The notes under the pieces were generated by a model. The model saw nothing but the letters and a program-made list of their open reading frames with translations. It did no database searches and had not been told where the DNA came from. A stretch of 64,000 nucleotides of DNA. Origin: Ostrinia nubilalis (Eukaryota; Arthropoda; Insecta; Lepidoptera; Crambidae). The stretch covers positions 3,693,001 to 3,757,000 of the forward strand of contig NC_087100.1 of the NCBI RefSeq assembly GCF_963855985.1, in the 5' to 3' direction. Below, in pieces: positions 54,401-64,000 of the stretch; the first letter of the stretch is position 1; the number at the start of each line of letters is the position of its first letter. The position numbers and the translations under genes were made by a program.

Positions 54401-57096
54401 TACGTAATTAGACGCCCCCTAGCGAATTATAAGAGTAACAGCAGGACCTTACTTTATTTACAGTGGAGTAAGCTGGTAGCATGGTAACTTTGTCATTACT
54501 TGTATTGGCGTAAGCTAAGCTGTACTGCTACTGTATTTGCGTTCACCAGTACAGCCCAAGTACCTCCAGTTTAAAGACTTTACCTGGACATCCATCATTC
54601 TTCCAGGTGTTCCAGTTTTCCTCGCGGCGGAGGATGCGTTTGACACAATCCGCGAAGCGAGTGCCGTCTGGTGGCGTCTCACCTAGCAGTTTGTACACCG
54701 CGGAGTTTTCAAGGCATCTGTCGCCGTCGCTCATCCCGGCATCTCGCTTAGTGTGAGAGGAATGGCTACATTCGAAACTTCGGATAACATTTTTTGAGTA
54801 CACCGCTGGGCGGTGGTGACTTACCCATTCCAGCCGTTTGCTTTATAGTTTTTTTTTGCGCTCACCAGTTCGGTAGCCATAGTAACTCTAGTGCATTGGT
54901 TCCCAAACTTATTTGAGACGCGCCCCCTTTCGACCATACAAAAAATTCCGTGGCCTTCTCCAGTCAAGATTATTTATTGGTCGTATCAAGCAGTCTGGAA
55001 TGCATTCTCTCAGCAGTCGCAGGTTTCTTAAAGATGACCCTCGCTCCCCTTTAAAGGTCTTTGCGCCCCCCACTTTGGGAACCAATAATCTAGTGCAGCG
55101 GTTCCCAAACTTATTTTGTCTACTGCCCACTTTGAGAATAAATTCTTTTTAGCGCCCCCATTTGTAGTCGAGTGTCGAGTGCTCAGTCGGTGTCTAAGAG
55201 TCCTCCTAGTAAATGACGCCTCCCAAGCCTCTACACAACGTCCCATTTTTTTTTCTGGGTCTCTTACCGCCCCCCTTTAAGCCTGCAGCGCCCACAAGGG
55301 GGCGTTATCGCCCACTTTGGAAAAGACTGATCTAATGTAAGCAGATCTCACCTGGACATCCATCATTCTTCCAGGTGTTCCAATGCTCCTCGCGGCGGAG
55401 GATGCGTTTGACACAATCCGCGAAGCGAGTGCCGTCTGGTGGCGTCTCACCTAGCAGTTTGTACACCTGGGATGTCGTGTCTTTGACCCAATCCAGCTGT
55501 TCACTTTTTAGCTCTTGCGACTCCCTGGAAGCAAGACAGAGATGTTAAATAGGGCTGATAAAGAAATAACAAGTATAAATGAAATATAACCTTGACAATT
55601 TTATTTACAGGACTCAAAGCTGCAAAGCTTTAACTACATATACGCATCAAATTACAGAACTTAATAAACATACTTTTTATTATGTACTTCTTCTTTTTTT
55701 TACAAATAACAACACCCTGTATCAAGTATACATACTTTTCGGGTTACCTTGATGTAAGATTTTTCAAAGATTCAAAGATTATTTATTCACCGAGATAATG
55801 TGGTACAATAAAATATGTGGTCTTAAATTAAAAAGATCTTAAATTCACAGAATTGAATTTAAATTTTATGAATTAGTTTAGTATGAGACAAGAAAAAGAG
55901 TAATAATTCTTACATTTTGAACTTTACTGTACACGTCAAATACTGGAAAAGTATCAGGAACTGTATCAGAACACATCTTCGGAAGTTCGAGTCGGACAGC
56001 TGAAGTTCCAACAGCTTCTGGTTGGTGAGGAACTTAGCGAAGTAATGTTGTTCCTTGCTTGACTCTGACATTTCTACGTCACCACCTACAGTCTTCAGTC
56101 TGTTCAGTTTAGCCTTCTGTAGTTCGATAGCTTCTAACTTGTACGATGAGAATGCTGAGAGAACACTGCCTGAATGCTGTAAAGTTTAGAATAATCAGTA
56201 TAAGTTTTACAAGGTTATTTATCATGAAAATAAGCAAGTACATGAACATACTTTATATCTGTTGGTAGCTAACAGAGTTCAAAAATAAAACTTACTGCAA
56301 CAAATGTTTTCCACTGTATTTTATTGTAACAAGTATTTGGGTTCCTGAAGAAATCTTGCAGACTCCAGAATCTACAATACAAGTTGTAGTCTATGTTCAG
56401 TTTGTTTTGCTCAGTGTCCACAACCATTTCTTCGTCCAGCGAGTCTTTAAGTGTACTTGTACTATCTCCCCCAAACTCCGTCACATTTTCAAGGTTGAAT
56501 TCGGACACTATATTAAGTCCAGAGCGCTCCGAGAATGGGAAAAACTTTGCCAAGAATAGCAAGATTCTACCACAAAAGACAGTGTTTTGGGATCTCGATA
56601 AACGTCTCAATAAGTCATTGCACATTCTGAGCAGATTATTCTTACATGCTACAAAGAACAATTCTTCTTTCCAAATATTTACACCATTTTCTACATAAGT
56701 AAACATCTTCTCACATTTGTTCAAGGTGAGGGCATCAAATATGTCTCCCAGCAAGACGACTGGCATCGTAGGAGTTACCATCTGCCGTCTACACGACTCT
56801 ATACAGAAACAGACATAGTTTTCTAAAGTGTTAGGTTCTTCAACCAGCAGTTCTAATAACTTATCTCTAAATGCCTGATCCATGGCAGCTTTCCTGTCCA
56901 CTTCACTGGTGTTTTTTGTGAAGGAATCCAGCAGGTCAATATTATTGGTGGCAAATGCTTTGGATAGAACATCCTGAAACATCAAGACAGTAAGTTTAAG
57001 CACACAGAAGATGCAAGTTAAAATAAATGTTTGGTTATAATTTTTACTCACTTTATATTTTGCTCGAAGCTCTTCAAAGCCAAGTTTTTCAGACAT
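48447..57096 (-). CDS. THOC1: THO complex subunit 1 (THOC1/Hpr1)
   Basis: Core subunit of the nuclear THO/TREX complex, which couples transcription to mRNA packaging and export (known for the family). Ten minus-strand exons join in frame: 57096-57052, 56973-56296, 56176-55914, 55524-55352, 54318-54189, 53794-53709, 51925-51768, 50980-50882, 50231-50148, 48764-48447, giving 677 residues (human about 657). Diagnostic blocks are [20 protein letters not shown] (exon 2), [20 protein letters not shown] (end of exon 2), LWNLCPDN (exon 6) and [16 protein letters not shown] (exon 7). A basic KKAKKRRR run (about 404-411) may be a nuclear signal. The last exon forms the C-terminal death domain (about 595-677, with [13 protein letters not shown] and a DDDED run). 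Oddity: between LESYM and GWRALRL a Gly/Ser/Thr-rich stretch replaces the acidic linker expected there. Partial copies of exons 4 and 7 lie in its introns. One base of uncertainty exists at 50148. Confidence 0.95.
48962..49487. mobile_element. Palindromic element in THOC1 intron
   Basis: Arms of about 210 bp (48962-49175 and 49270-49487) including TTTGCTTTTTGCGCGCAAAT and its complement. The tips CAATGCC / GGCATTG lie next to a direct-repeat-like AATATTTATCAAAT (48947) that is mirrored at 49536, with a small nested hairpin (ACCACAAGTGGC...GCCACTTGTGGT, 49496-49529) between. Confidence 0.8.
49530..50147 (-). other. Remaining THOC1 intron sequence
   Basis: AT-rich. Includes GTGGGTCGCAGGGACTCC near 49847 and CTAAGGGGGTTCGTGTCATG near 50042, which look like edges of a decayed hAT-type MITE. 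No coding segment seen. Confidence 0.4.
50353..50487 (+). mobile_element. RTE-like LINE 3' end in THOC1 intron
   Basis: Reads [13 protein letters not shown], a stop, then [24 protein letters not shown] and TGAAATGAAG. Same subfamily as the copies at 31993 and 39213. Antisense to THOC1. Confidence 0.8.
50507..50693. mobile_element. 187-bp inverted-repeat MITE in THOC1 intron
   Basis: Tips AGAACAGACGGTGAAACGCA and complement; both arms continue ACTGCAACGAAACTGCAACT. Low-complexity AACTGCAAC words inside. Confidence 0.85.
51280..51480 (+). repeat. (ATTT)n retroposon tail in THOC1 intron
   Basis: TTTATTTATTTTATTTATTT at 51319 followed by GAGCAACATAATAAGCTTAC, a common moth retroposon-end phrase. 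No coding potential accepted. Confidence 0.4.
52041..52145 (-). pseudogene. THOC1: THOC1 exon 7 partial copy 1
   Basis: Repeats the acceptor side of exon 7 (AG then [19 protein letters not shown], then [17 protein letters not shown]) and stops matching after CACTTCTT. The [17 protein letters not shown] part and the donor are missing. A few synonymous changes from the true exon (for example CGAACC for CGAACT). Confidence 0.9.
52322..52426 (-). pseudogene. THOC1: THOC1 exon 7 partial copy 2
   Basis: Same extent as copy 1, ending at the same point; encodes RRSPHF with one change (R to P near the end of LLAR-). The acceptor CTTAG is kept, the donor absent. Confidence 0.9.
52487..52731. mobile_element. 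hAT-like MITE between exon 7 copies
   Basis: Tips CAGTGGTTCTTAACC / GGTTAAGAACCACTG, 8-bp duplication AGCTAGAG (52479-52486, 52732-52739). The target AGCTAGAGTCAAGCTTCTGC belongs to the duplicated unit, so the insertion followed the duplication. Confidence 0.95.
52843..52914 (-). pseudogene. THOC1: THOC1 exon 7 partial copy 3
   Basis: Shorter: matches from [20 protein letters not shown] to GWRAL only (with V for E at the first residues). The acceptor region is conserved; the remainder is replaced by a CTGCGG-type sequence. Confidence 0.85.
53049..53125 (-). pseudogene. THOC1: THOC1 exon 7 partial copy 4, degenerate
   Basis: Recognisable only at the ends: AGAAGTGTGGCGAGCGGCGG and GCTTAGCATGAAGGATTCTA on the plus strand. 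The middle is deleted or rearranged; no coding match beyond the ends. Confidence 0.75.
53381..53405 (-). pseudogene. THOC1: THOC1 exon 7 remnant
   Basis: Only AGAAGTGCGGCGAGCGGCGC remains, matching the RRSPHF end of the exon copies, then diverges. Confidence 0.7.
53961..54163. mobile_element. Inverted-repeat MITE beside THOC1 exon 5
   Basis: Arms of about 38 bp: CTATAGATCGTTTCATCTAC against its complement at 54143-54163, continued by GAAGACGCGCCCCACCA. It ends 26 bp before the 3' end of exon 5 (54189), close to the donor. Confidence 0.85.
54584..54699 (-). pseudogene. THOC1: THOC1 exon 4 partial copy
   Basis: Repeats the 3' two-thirds of exon 4 with donor: [20 protein letters not shown], then [20 protein letters not shown] donor at 54582-54583. 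It reads EENW where the full exon 4 reads EEHW. The upstream third ([15 protein letters not shown]) is missing; [10 protein letters not shown] precedes instead. A weak in-phase AG lies before the ATGCCTTG. Confidence 0.9.
54894..55087. mobile_element. hAT-like MITE A in THOC1 intron
   Basis: Tips CATTGGTTCCCAAACT / TTTGGGAACCAATA; flanks CTCTAGTG (54886-54893) and ATCTAGTG (55088-55095). Confidence 0.75.
55096..55329. mobile_element. hAT-like MITE B in THOC1 intron
   Basis: Starts CAGCGGTTCCCAAACT, ends ACTTTGGAAAAGACTG; flanks ATCTAGTG (55088-55095) and ATCTAATG (55330-55337). It shares its left flank with MITE A, so the two are adjacent insertions. Confidence 0.75.
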
Positions 57097-57834
57097 GTTT
57101 GAGCAAACACATAGAAGTCTTTCTTATCTATAATTCAGAATACTCTGTTAAATTGCTTTTGCGATTAACATACCAAAATAAATCGAAAATCCCCAAACCA
57201 AACCAACCAAAGCGTTTTTATTTTTTTTTGGTATGTTTGACTGTGGTTTGACATTGATTAGTATTTCATTTTACGCATGCATGATATTATAATTAAACAA
57301 TTATATTGTTTCCGCTAAATGTACCTATAATATTTGTAAGCAAACATCATAATCACTAATTTAATTATTGATAGACATTTATTATTAGATAAAAAGCTCT
57401 TTTATAGTTACAAATTCGATTAGAATTCCGGATTAAAAACACACAAATACGCAGCAATACGCTGTATAAGCTGCTTTGTCATTGAGCCTATTCTAAAAAA
57501 AGTAACATTTGAAATCTTGATGCTGGTGCATTGAAAAATCCTTTAGTTTGATTGGTCAATGCTGAGCGTCCTAGATTATTTAGCCAATCAGAATACATCT
57601 TGAATTCACACGAGTGCAGCTGATTGCTTTTTGACAGTTATCTGTCATGTCTGTCGTGTTGTGTGGCGTCTCGACTATTTATCTTTAGAATCGTATTGTT
57701 ATTTACAGATTTTTTTACATTAAATCCTTTATTTCGAAATGTATTAGAGCTTAGGCTTAGCATTAATTAGTTTCACATAAGGATTACTCATAGAATTTAG
57801 CATAGGAGGTTAAAATCGTGTGCTATTTTGAAAC
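57097..57834. promoter_or_regulatory. Shared divergent promoter region of THOC1 and MCRIP
   Basis: 738 bp between two start codons facing away from each other, with no repeat recognised. CCAAT-type boxes occur in opposite orientations 40 bp apart: ATTGG at 57551 and CCAAT at 57593. The segment with CAGTTATCTGTCATGTCTGT near 57637 sits closest to the MCRIP side. No clear TATA box. Confidence 0.55.
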
Positions 57835-59234
57835 ATGGACCGAAACAATATGAGGTACGTTGCTTTTCCTTTCGCTAGCACGATCGCACTTTCACGCACT
57901 AATCCGCGTTTATTTTTAAAATTAAATGGAAGCACATTGCAGAGTAAAGATCATTTTTTCTAACCTAGTTTACAAAACGTTTTACATTGGCAATCTTATA
58001 ATAATCGCGATATGCAGTTCGATTTTTTGTTTCTTTGTGGTCGAATGATAACGCATTTTGTTCCCGTTATTTGTACATTGGAGATAGCGTGTTTATGTAC
58101 CTAATCCGCCACTTGAGTAAATAATGTTGGTTTTCGAGAGAAATCGTGTTTACATTGATTGGAATAACGTTTTGTTCTTGTTGTTGTTATGGTCTAGTGC
58201 CGCGTTATCGTGCCACGCGAACAAGGCATCGATATCATAAACAGATTGTAATAGTACATAATTTGCACAATAGCTGAGATAACTTGGTAACTGACCTTCT
58301 TTTTATCTTTGTTCCAATTTGGTGATGAGTATTTTCAACTTTATAACAATTTTATTTCCTGGCTTTCTTTGTCTTCATGACAAAAAAAAAATTTTATTAA
58401 ACAAAAGATAACAATTTTATTCAATAAAATCTGTGAAACAATAATAAGTATGTAAACAAGCAACCATTTTCATGTGAATTCCAGATCAAGCTATGTGAAT
58501 AGTGGCCCGAGATCGTTGCCCCATATGGGTGGAAGCAAACGTCACAATGGCAACGGGCACAACGGTAACGGTCACAATGGTAACGGGCATGGACATGGAC
58601 ACGGACATGGACACAACAGCAACGGCCACAATGGAGCACGTCTCAGCCCACCGATGCCGTCTCCACAAGTCAGCGCCCACAATAACAACAATAACACTAA
58701 CCAGCACGACGATCTCATCAATTACATTTATGAATCTTGGAATAAGGTGATAATCTTGCACTTTTACTGCATACCTAATACCTTAGTTAGATAAATTAAC
58801 AGTCTATGTGATTTCTTATGTTTTACACAAAGGCAAAACAATTAAATGAGCAGAATAAAATATTTAGAAACAAAATTCAAATTCAAATTTCTTCAGGTGC
58901 TCCAGGTGCTTTTACATTTCTATATTGCAATCAAAGTAAATACTAAATACTTGTGGTAGAATATCCAAAACACAGAAAAAGAAACTTATAGTACCTATAG
59001 TCTATAGAAATTAAATATTTATGTACAAATATGTTAAAGTCCATTCAGCATTTTCAATTGAATATCATCAAATTCCAGGTGACAAGGGATTTAGAACGAG
59101 GTGGTGACGACGCGAAATATTACCAGGAAGTGATGGGTCCCCGTCAGTTGGCCAACTTCAGACCGTTCAACCTGGAGGAGTGGTGGGCTCGCCGCCTTCT
59201 GCAGACCATAAACCGCAATAAACACCGGTCTTAG
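57835..59234 (+). CDS. MCRIP: MCRIP/FAM195-family protein
   Basis: Small protein of the MCRIP (FAM195) family, whose vertebrate members bind the CtBP corepressor and stress-granule/RNA factors (known for the family). Three exons, 57835-57854, 58485-58746 and 59079-59234, encode 145 residues ending in TAG. The conserved parts are DLINYIYESWNKV (about 82-95) and the C-terminal PFNLEEWWARRLLQTI, which correspond to the helix before the family's variable linker and its C-terminal EEWWAxxxL motif. The amino half is low complexity: an N-G-H repeat (residues 27-57, with GHGHGHGHGH) and an asparagine run. The start is the first ATG after the promoter, in a 20-bp coding exon. The family name is from motif memory, so the exact orthologue (MCRIP1 or 2) is not decided. 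Confidence 0.85.
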
Positions 59235-60848
59235 TTCCCGATTAAACAACCGTGGTACAATGTTTCATACCGTTCGTTCAAATTTTCATTGATGACCATA
59301 TTATTTCTTTTGGTGTTTTTTATTCTGGTTAAGTATTTCATTCTTCTATTTGTTTGGGGGCTTGTTATTATTCTAGCCTAATAATAACATGGCAATTATT
59401 TGATAAAAACTGCATACTATTGAGTTTTTTACTGCATGTACGTACAGTCAGCGTCAAATAGTTCGAGACACCCAGTGACCAAAAAGTTGATAACCTTATT
59501 CCGATTGTAACAAAGACGTGTTGCGAACTTTTTGGCTGTACTATGGGTTTCTTAAAATCCTCGATTTTTGGATACACAGTCGTAGTGACTATTCTTAATT
59601 TCAAAAGCAGGCCTCCGAAAATGTAACCTTTAAATTAAGTAACATTTTAATTTCTACAAATTATAAATTAAAATGAAACATTGTACCAACTATCTCATTG
59701 ACAATCGTTTTTGATATTTCTCTTCTGACATTAGTTTCCCTTCATTATGTTAACATTTTAGAACCACCATGTAGTTTTAGAACCATATTGACCAAGATAA
59801 TTAGAGTTTCACTAGCTAATTCTAACTAATTACTTTTGTCTCGTAAAAATCTATTGTTTTATACATTCATAATAACTGTCATTGTAACTGATTATGACTA
59901 AATAAGCGTAATCTGTCTACCTTGTACAATTTCATCCTTAAGTTTTCCATATTACGGGATTCGAAAGGTAGAAATTCTGATGACATCATGTCAGTATAAC
60001 AAGGACCTCCTATGAAATTAGACTGAATTGTTTTGACTCAAAAATGAATTCAAGTCTGTGATATTTCACAATATTGAGAAACAAATCACTGTCTTGAATC
60101 CATTTGTGAGATAGATTTGTGTCAGAGTACTATTTCATAGAATGGGTTTAAAAAAATTATAAAACCCATTTAAATCATAGAGTAGGCGCCATTTTACGTG
60201 ACGTCGCTCATAGCTCTAGTTATCGTGGTCGAGAATTAAAATCGATGCATTTTATACATCGCACATTGCATGAAATTATATTGAGTTTACAAAAGAAATC
60301 AAGGAAATAAATCTTATTAATATTCCCGTAGAATCGATTCGAATCGACGCTTTGTAAATGTGCCCTAAGTATTTATTAACTTTTTCAAATTAACATTTTA
60401 CAATTGTGATATAATTTATTTAAAACTAAAACACGAAGAAGCAATAATTGTAGTTGACATGAAGTAGGGAAACAGTTTATCGAAGTAGGAGATCACTAGT
60501 TATTGTAAATAAGTTAGAGTGAATTAATATTTTTATTTTAAAGTAAGAGAATGTTTAGCAGTAACTGGAATAGGATCAGCTAGAAAACTTGTTTTAATAT
60601 TTGTGACTTGTGAACGCTTTCAGATATTGAGATTTTTAAACAAACCATTTAAGACATGAACTTGAGTTTGTTTATTTATTATCAAACTAGAGTGTATTGT
60701 CAATGATAAGTAAAGTAAATACTTCAGGAAAGATCAATTACATTCCATACGCTATTCTGTACTTAGCATTTGAAATTATTGTAAATAGATTTTAAGTAAT
60801 GCAGCGCTGCCTGATTATGGATTTGAATAAAACATTTTTCAATAAAAT
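59235..60848 (+). other. MCRIP: Long 3'UTR of the MCRIP gene
   Basis: AT-rich with no repeat recognised except a short AGTCAGCGTCAAATAGTTCG phrase near 59447. AATAAA at 60826-60831 and again at 60841-60846 mark the probable polyadenylation site. Confidence 0.6.
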
Positions 60849-62682
60849 TACTTTGTTTTATTCACAGCTTCAAATGAGCTTACCCTGAGTAACCGTATTC
60901 CTTAAACAACCGTATCGATTTTCGTATAAAAAAGAGATGGTACTCTTTACGTACCAAAATTAGATATTATTTATCGCACTAGTGCTAGCTAACGAAGCCA
61001 ATATAGTCTCGAAAGTTTGAAACAATTTAATAATATTGTAATCTTGAGAACAGCCTCATTTGGAAAAAACATAGACACCAAAACCTTACATTGCAAAACT
61101 CGGTTCCTGTGACTATCTTGGTAAAACTATGATAGTATATGGATAGTTACCATAGCCGTCGCCTCAATGTTTTAAAAGTCAATCAAAAGTTTTATGTTAT
61201 TTTATCTCGTGTGCGTAAATAAGTAATGTTTTGTGTACACAGGTCGCATGCTCTCTCCGCTCCAGTGAACATTATTAAAATATCTTCGTGAAAAGGGTAA
61301 ACGACTAAACTCGTGTTATTTGCGTGGGTTTTCCTCTTCCATGTAAAATTTGTTATGCATTGATATGAAACAAATTGTAGGGATGGAATAATTGTTTGGT
61401 TTTTAGTTAATTTAATGAAGCATTTGCGTAAAAAAGCAATAAAAATGCTTGCTCGTTTTATTACATACGGTTCCGTAGCCAAATGGCACAGAACGGAACC
61501 CTTATAGATTTTTGTTAAACCATGGGTCTCTCACTTGTCTTTGTCTCTACATTTCTCTCGCTGAGCTTTAAGCGCGGTATTATTACTCAAGTGGTAAAAA
61601 CTTAAAAAGCTTGCAGTCAACTTCTACAAGATTCATTATTGCTAGTCTAAACTTCGCTTTAGGCTTTCTCAGATTCTGTGGCATGTCGTTGGTCATATCC
61701 CCATCCAATTCTAATACCATGCGCCCTAGTCCGGGTTCGCTTCGTGGTTGAGTCAAATTCGAAAACTTATTTTTTCTGTAGCGCGTTAGTAGCGTTGCCA
61801 ATGCGACTAACGCGCGTTAGTAGCGATGCTGCTGTCGAGAAAGATTCTGTGTGAAAGTCGCCGTGGGCGAGGGCCCTAACAGCATAAGATAAATACCTTA
61901 GTATTACCTTAGTTAAGTAACAATGTAGATAACATGCTTTTATTTATTTCTGTATCTTAGAGGACCATGTTTATTGTCCTTTCATTTTATACCTCATAGA
62001 AATTCAGAATAGGCAGGGAGCTGTGGCTCTATTTTCCGTCGTATTACCCAACCAACAAATGGGGTGTACTCGAAAAAATTACAAGACCTCGGTAAAGGAT
62101 GAGCTTGCTATTTGGGCAAACACAGTCTCATATAGTTGAGAGCGTTTCCCGGATTCATATCTGTGTATGGTCGTATGTCAAATAAAGTGGGCTGCTCAAA
62201 GCGTACTTGGTTTTGCGGCACGGTCTCCCAAACTTGGAATCAAGGCAGCCACTTCTCTACATAAAATATGAAATTGAATTGTTCAATTAATAAATATTTC
62301 ATGGTTGCATAAAATAATGTATATTACAGTTATCGAAGTAGGTATCAATTCTTAACCCTTAGATTAGCACAAAAGAAGGTGCATGAACTTGTCAACCTTT
62401 TTTTTTGTTAATCTAAAGAAATACAAGGGCCTGTTTTATACCAAAATTGCTGATCTTCATCAGGGACTTACTTACCTATCCCTGATAGACTACCTATTTA
62501 TTAGAATCCTTTTCTGTCTGAACCTTTGGTTTCTTCGATCGAACTTTATTTTGGATCTCGAATTAAGATATCCATCTGGCTGTTAGATAAAGTCATCTAA
62601 AACCTTTATTTGTTATTTAACAAACCGAAGATGATGGTGATGTCCGATGTAACTTGTATGTGCCAGTGAAAGTGGCATTTCT
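60849..62682. other. Intergenic, no gene recognised
   Basis: Contains the inverted retroposon end TACGGTTCCGTAGCCAAATG at about 61466-61506 (same as 9790-9833) and a small direct repeat GCGCGTTAGTAGCG at 61780 and 61812. No gene. Confidence 0.5.
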
Positions 62683-63306
62683 TAGAGATGAGACGTATTT
62701 ACTAGAACAGATCCACACACTAGGTATTTTACAGTACTAGGCGGCACCTATTCCAATTTTTTAAATACTTGATCAACCTAGTATTTTATAAATTACACGA
62801 TTTCCGACCCTGTCATCAAAGTAATAGAGGTTATTATTGCGTAATCCGTAGTCGTGTATTACGCGCACCTAGTATTTCTCGCTAAGCTTATGTGCGAACG
62901 TAGAGATTCACTCCGTCTCTGTCTGACCAAACAAATTTGAGCGCGACGAAGCAAACGCACACAAACGTAGTCAAACCATATTCATGTAAATAAGAAAAAA
63001 TATGTAAATATTTTTATGAAATTGATATCTTTTAAATACGCCAACTTTTAAGTTGACAGTCCTAAGCCTGTTGACGTATGAAGGGAGGAATTATTATTCA
63101 ATTTCAAATTGCATTATTCATACTACGGTTGTATCTTTTCGAAGAAAATTGTATTTTAGTCATATTACGTAGATTAGTCCGCACTAGTCGCGTCAAGTAT
63201 GCTAAATTACTACGTACTAGGTGGAATAGGTATTTGGATCGAGTATTAATAAATACTAGGAATAGGTGCACCTAGTATCAAATTTACCTAGTATAACCCA
63301 TCTCTA
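62683..63306. mobile_element. 624-bp hAT-like non-autonomous element
   Basis: Perfect 8-bp duplication GCATTTCT (62675-62682, 63307-63314); tips TAGAGATGAG / CCCATCTCTA. Both arms repeat ACTAGGT and CACCTATTCC words in opposite orientation. Confidence 0.85.
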
Positions 63307-64000
63307 GCATTTCTCTCCACGCCCCATAAGGGGATGCCAATTGCACTTTGGGAACCAATGCCCTGTATACGTAGAGTAGAGGCACAGGCGACCGCGTTCA
63401 GCTTAGGCAACTTGCGCCGTCTAATGAGTTTGAGAACTTCGCAACAAGGAGATTACTACTTTGTTTTTTATTCGCTTGTTTGGGTAGCGGCTAATTAGGT
63501 CTAAACAATAAACACTCGATGTTGAATTAGCAAAATTGTTTTTTATGGAGTGGGCGTTTTCTTTTGTTTTTCTGAACTGAATCTTCCTTACTACCCTGTG
63601 ATGAATGAAATGGCTTGGTTATCTTTTGGTACATACACCTAAACTCCATCCAAGTGTTTAGAAACGAGAAAAAAGTGCACGTGTTTAGAAACCAAATCTA
63701 AAACTCGATTCGAAGTCAAGCATAGATTCAAGTCCTATCCCATTAGATTAGACCAAAGGTAGGTAGGCTTGAGTCTATTTTTTAGCATAAATCGATACTT
63801 GAGTACTAGGACTCCGTTGAATTAGCTACAGACTCCTGGGGGAAAACACGGAGGTTTGTGGGCAAACTTGGCGCATGTACCTATGTGACTGATTGTCCAT
63901 TCGTCAGAGGCCCACATATGTATAACTTGCTATACGTAAAGTTTTGACTCCGTGAATTTAAAAGCTATTGAACAAGAACAACAACAGACATTTCGTTCGT
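63307..64000. other. Intergenic to window end
   Basis: A short match to the hAT MITE A/B tip (TTGCACTTTGGGAACCAATG near 63340). The last bases CATTTCGTTCGT may start another RTE tail cut off by the window end. Confidence 0.45.

Noticed and set aside
58421..58761. Minus-strand open frames across the MCRIP exon
   Set aside because: Shadows of the N-G-H coding repeat, which keeps all frames open.

Overview
The window is animal nuclear DNA and most likely comes from a moth or butterfly. Three conserved, intron-rich housekeeping genes with GT-AG junctions lie in AT-rich DNA that is full of transposon relics. The Lepidoptera call is inferred from repeat types: many 5'-truncated RTE-like LINE 3' ends with CGTT tails, a tRNA-headed SINE family, CR1/Zenon-like tails, and TA, TTAA, 8-bp and 3-bp target-duplication MITEs. 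No bacterial or organellar features were seen.

Layout. (1) 252-12971, plus strand: LSG1, the circularly permuted GTPase of 60S ribosome maturation; nine exons are readable and only the 5' exon(s) lie outside. Its introns hold a MULE-like element (574-2149), a 2.46-kb foldback element (4214-6675), a perfect hairpin (3719-3800), and a tandem array of 171/183-bp units copied from its own exon and 5' splice site (7935-9017). (2) 12972-48400: about 35 kb with no convincing host gene but dense, often nested mobile elements. These include PIF/Harbinger-like elements with long poly-G runs, hAT-like elements with clear 8-bp duplications (one holding a Jockey LINE relic), a piggyBac-like MITE with repeated CACGGCGCCGTG palindromes, and a non-LTR retrotransposon of the restriction-like-endonuclease type with an uninterrupted 834-codon RT/endonuclease ORF (28395-30899). 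An 8.5-kb-class autonomous element is not present; the zinc-finger ORF of that retrotransposon (25876-26283) is separated from its RT ORF by about 2.1 kb that contains a short LTR element (TRIM) with two 342-bp LTRs. (3) 48447-57096, minus strand: THOC1 (Hpr1), subunit 1 of the THO/TREX mRNA-export complex, ten exons and complete. It carries partial tandem copies of exon 7 (five) and exon 4 (one). (4) 57835-59234, plus strand: a MCRIP/FAM195-family gene, three exons, sharing a 738-bp divergent promoter region with THOC1. (5) 59235-64000: its long 3'UTR, then mostly non-coding sequence with one 624-bp hAT-like element.

The three genes serve general gene expression (ribosome assembly, mRNA packaging/export, mRNP/corepressor regulation), but only THOC1 and MCRIP look physically coupled. 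The most unusual feature is that two unrelated housekeeping genes both carry tandem copies of pieces of their own exons inside introns. The RLE retrotransposon is the most likely candidate for a poorly described system. All family assignments are by eye; no database or alignment was run.
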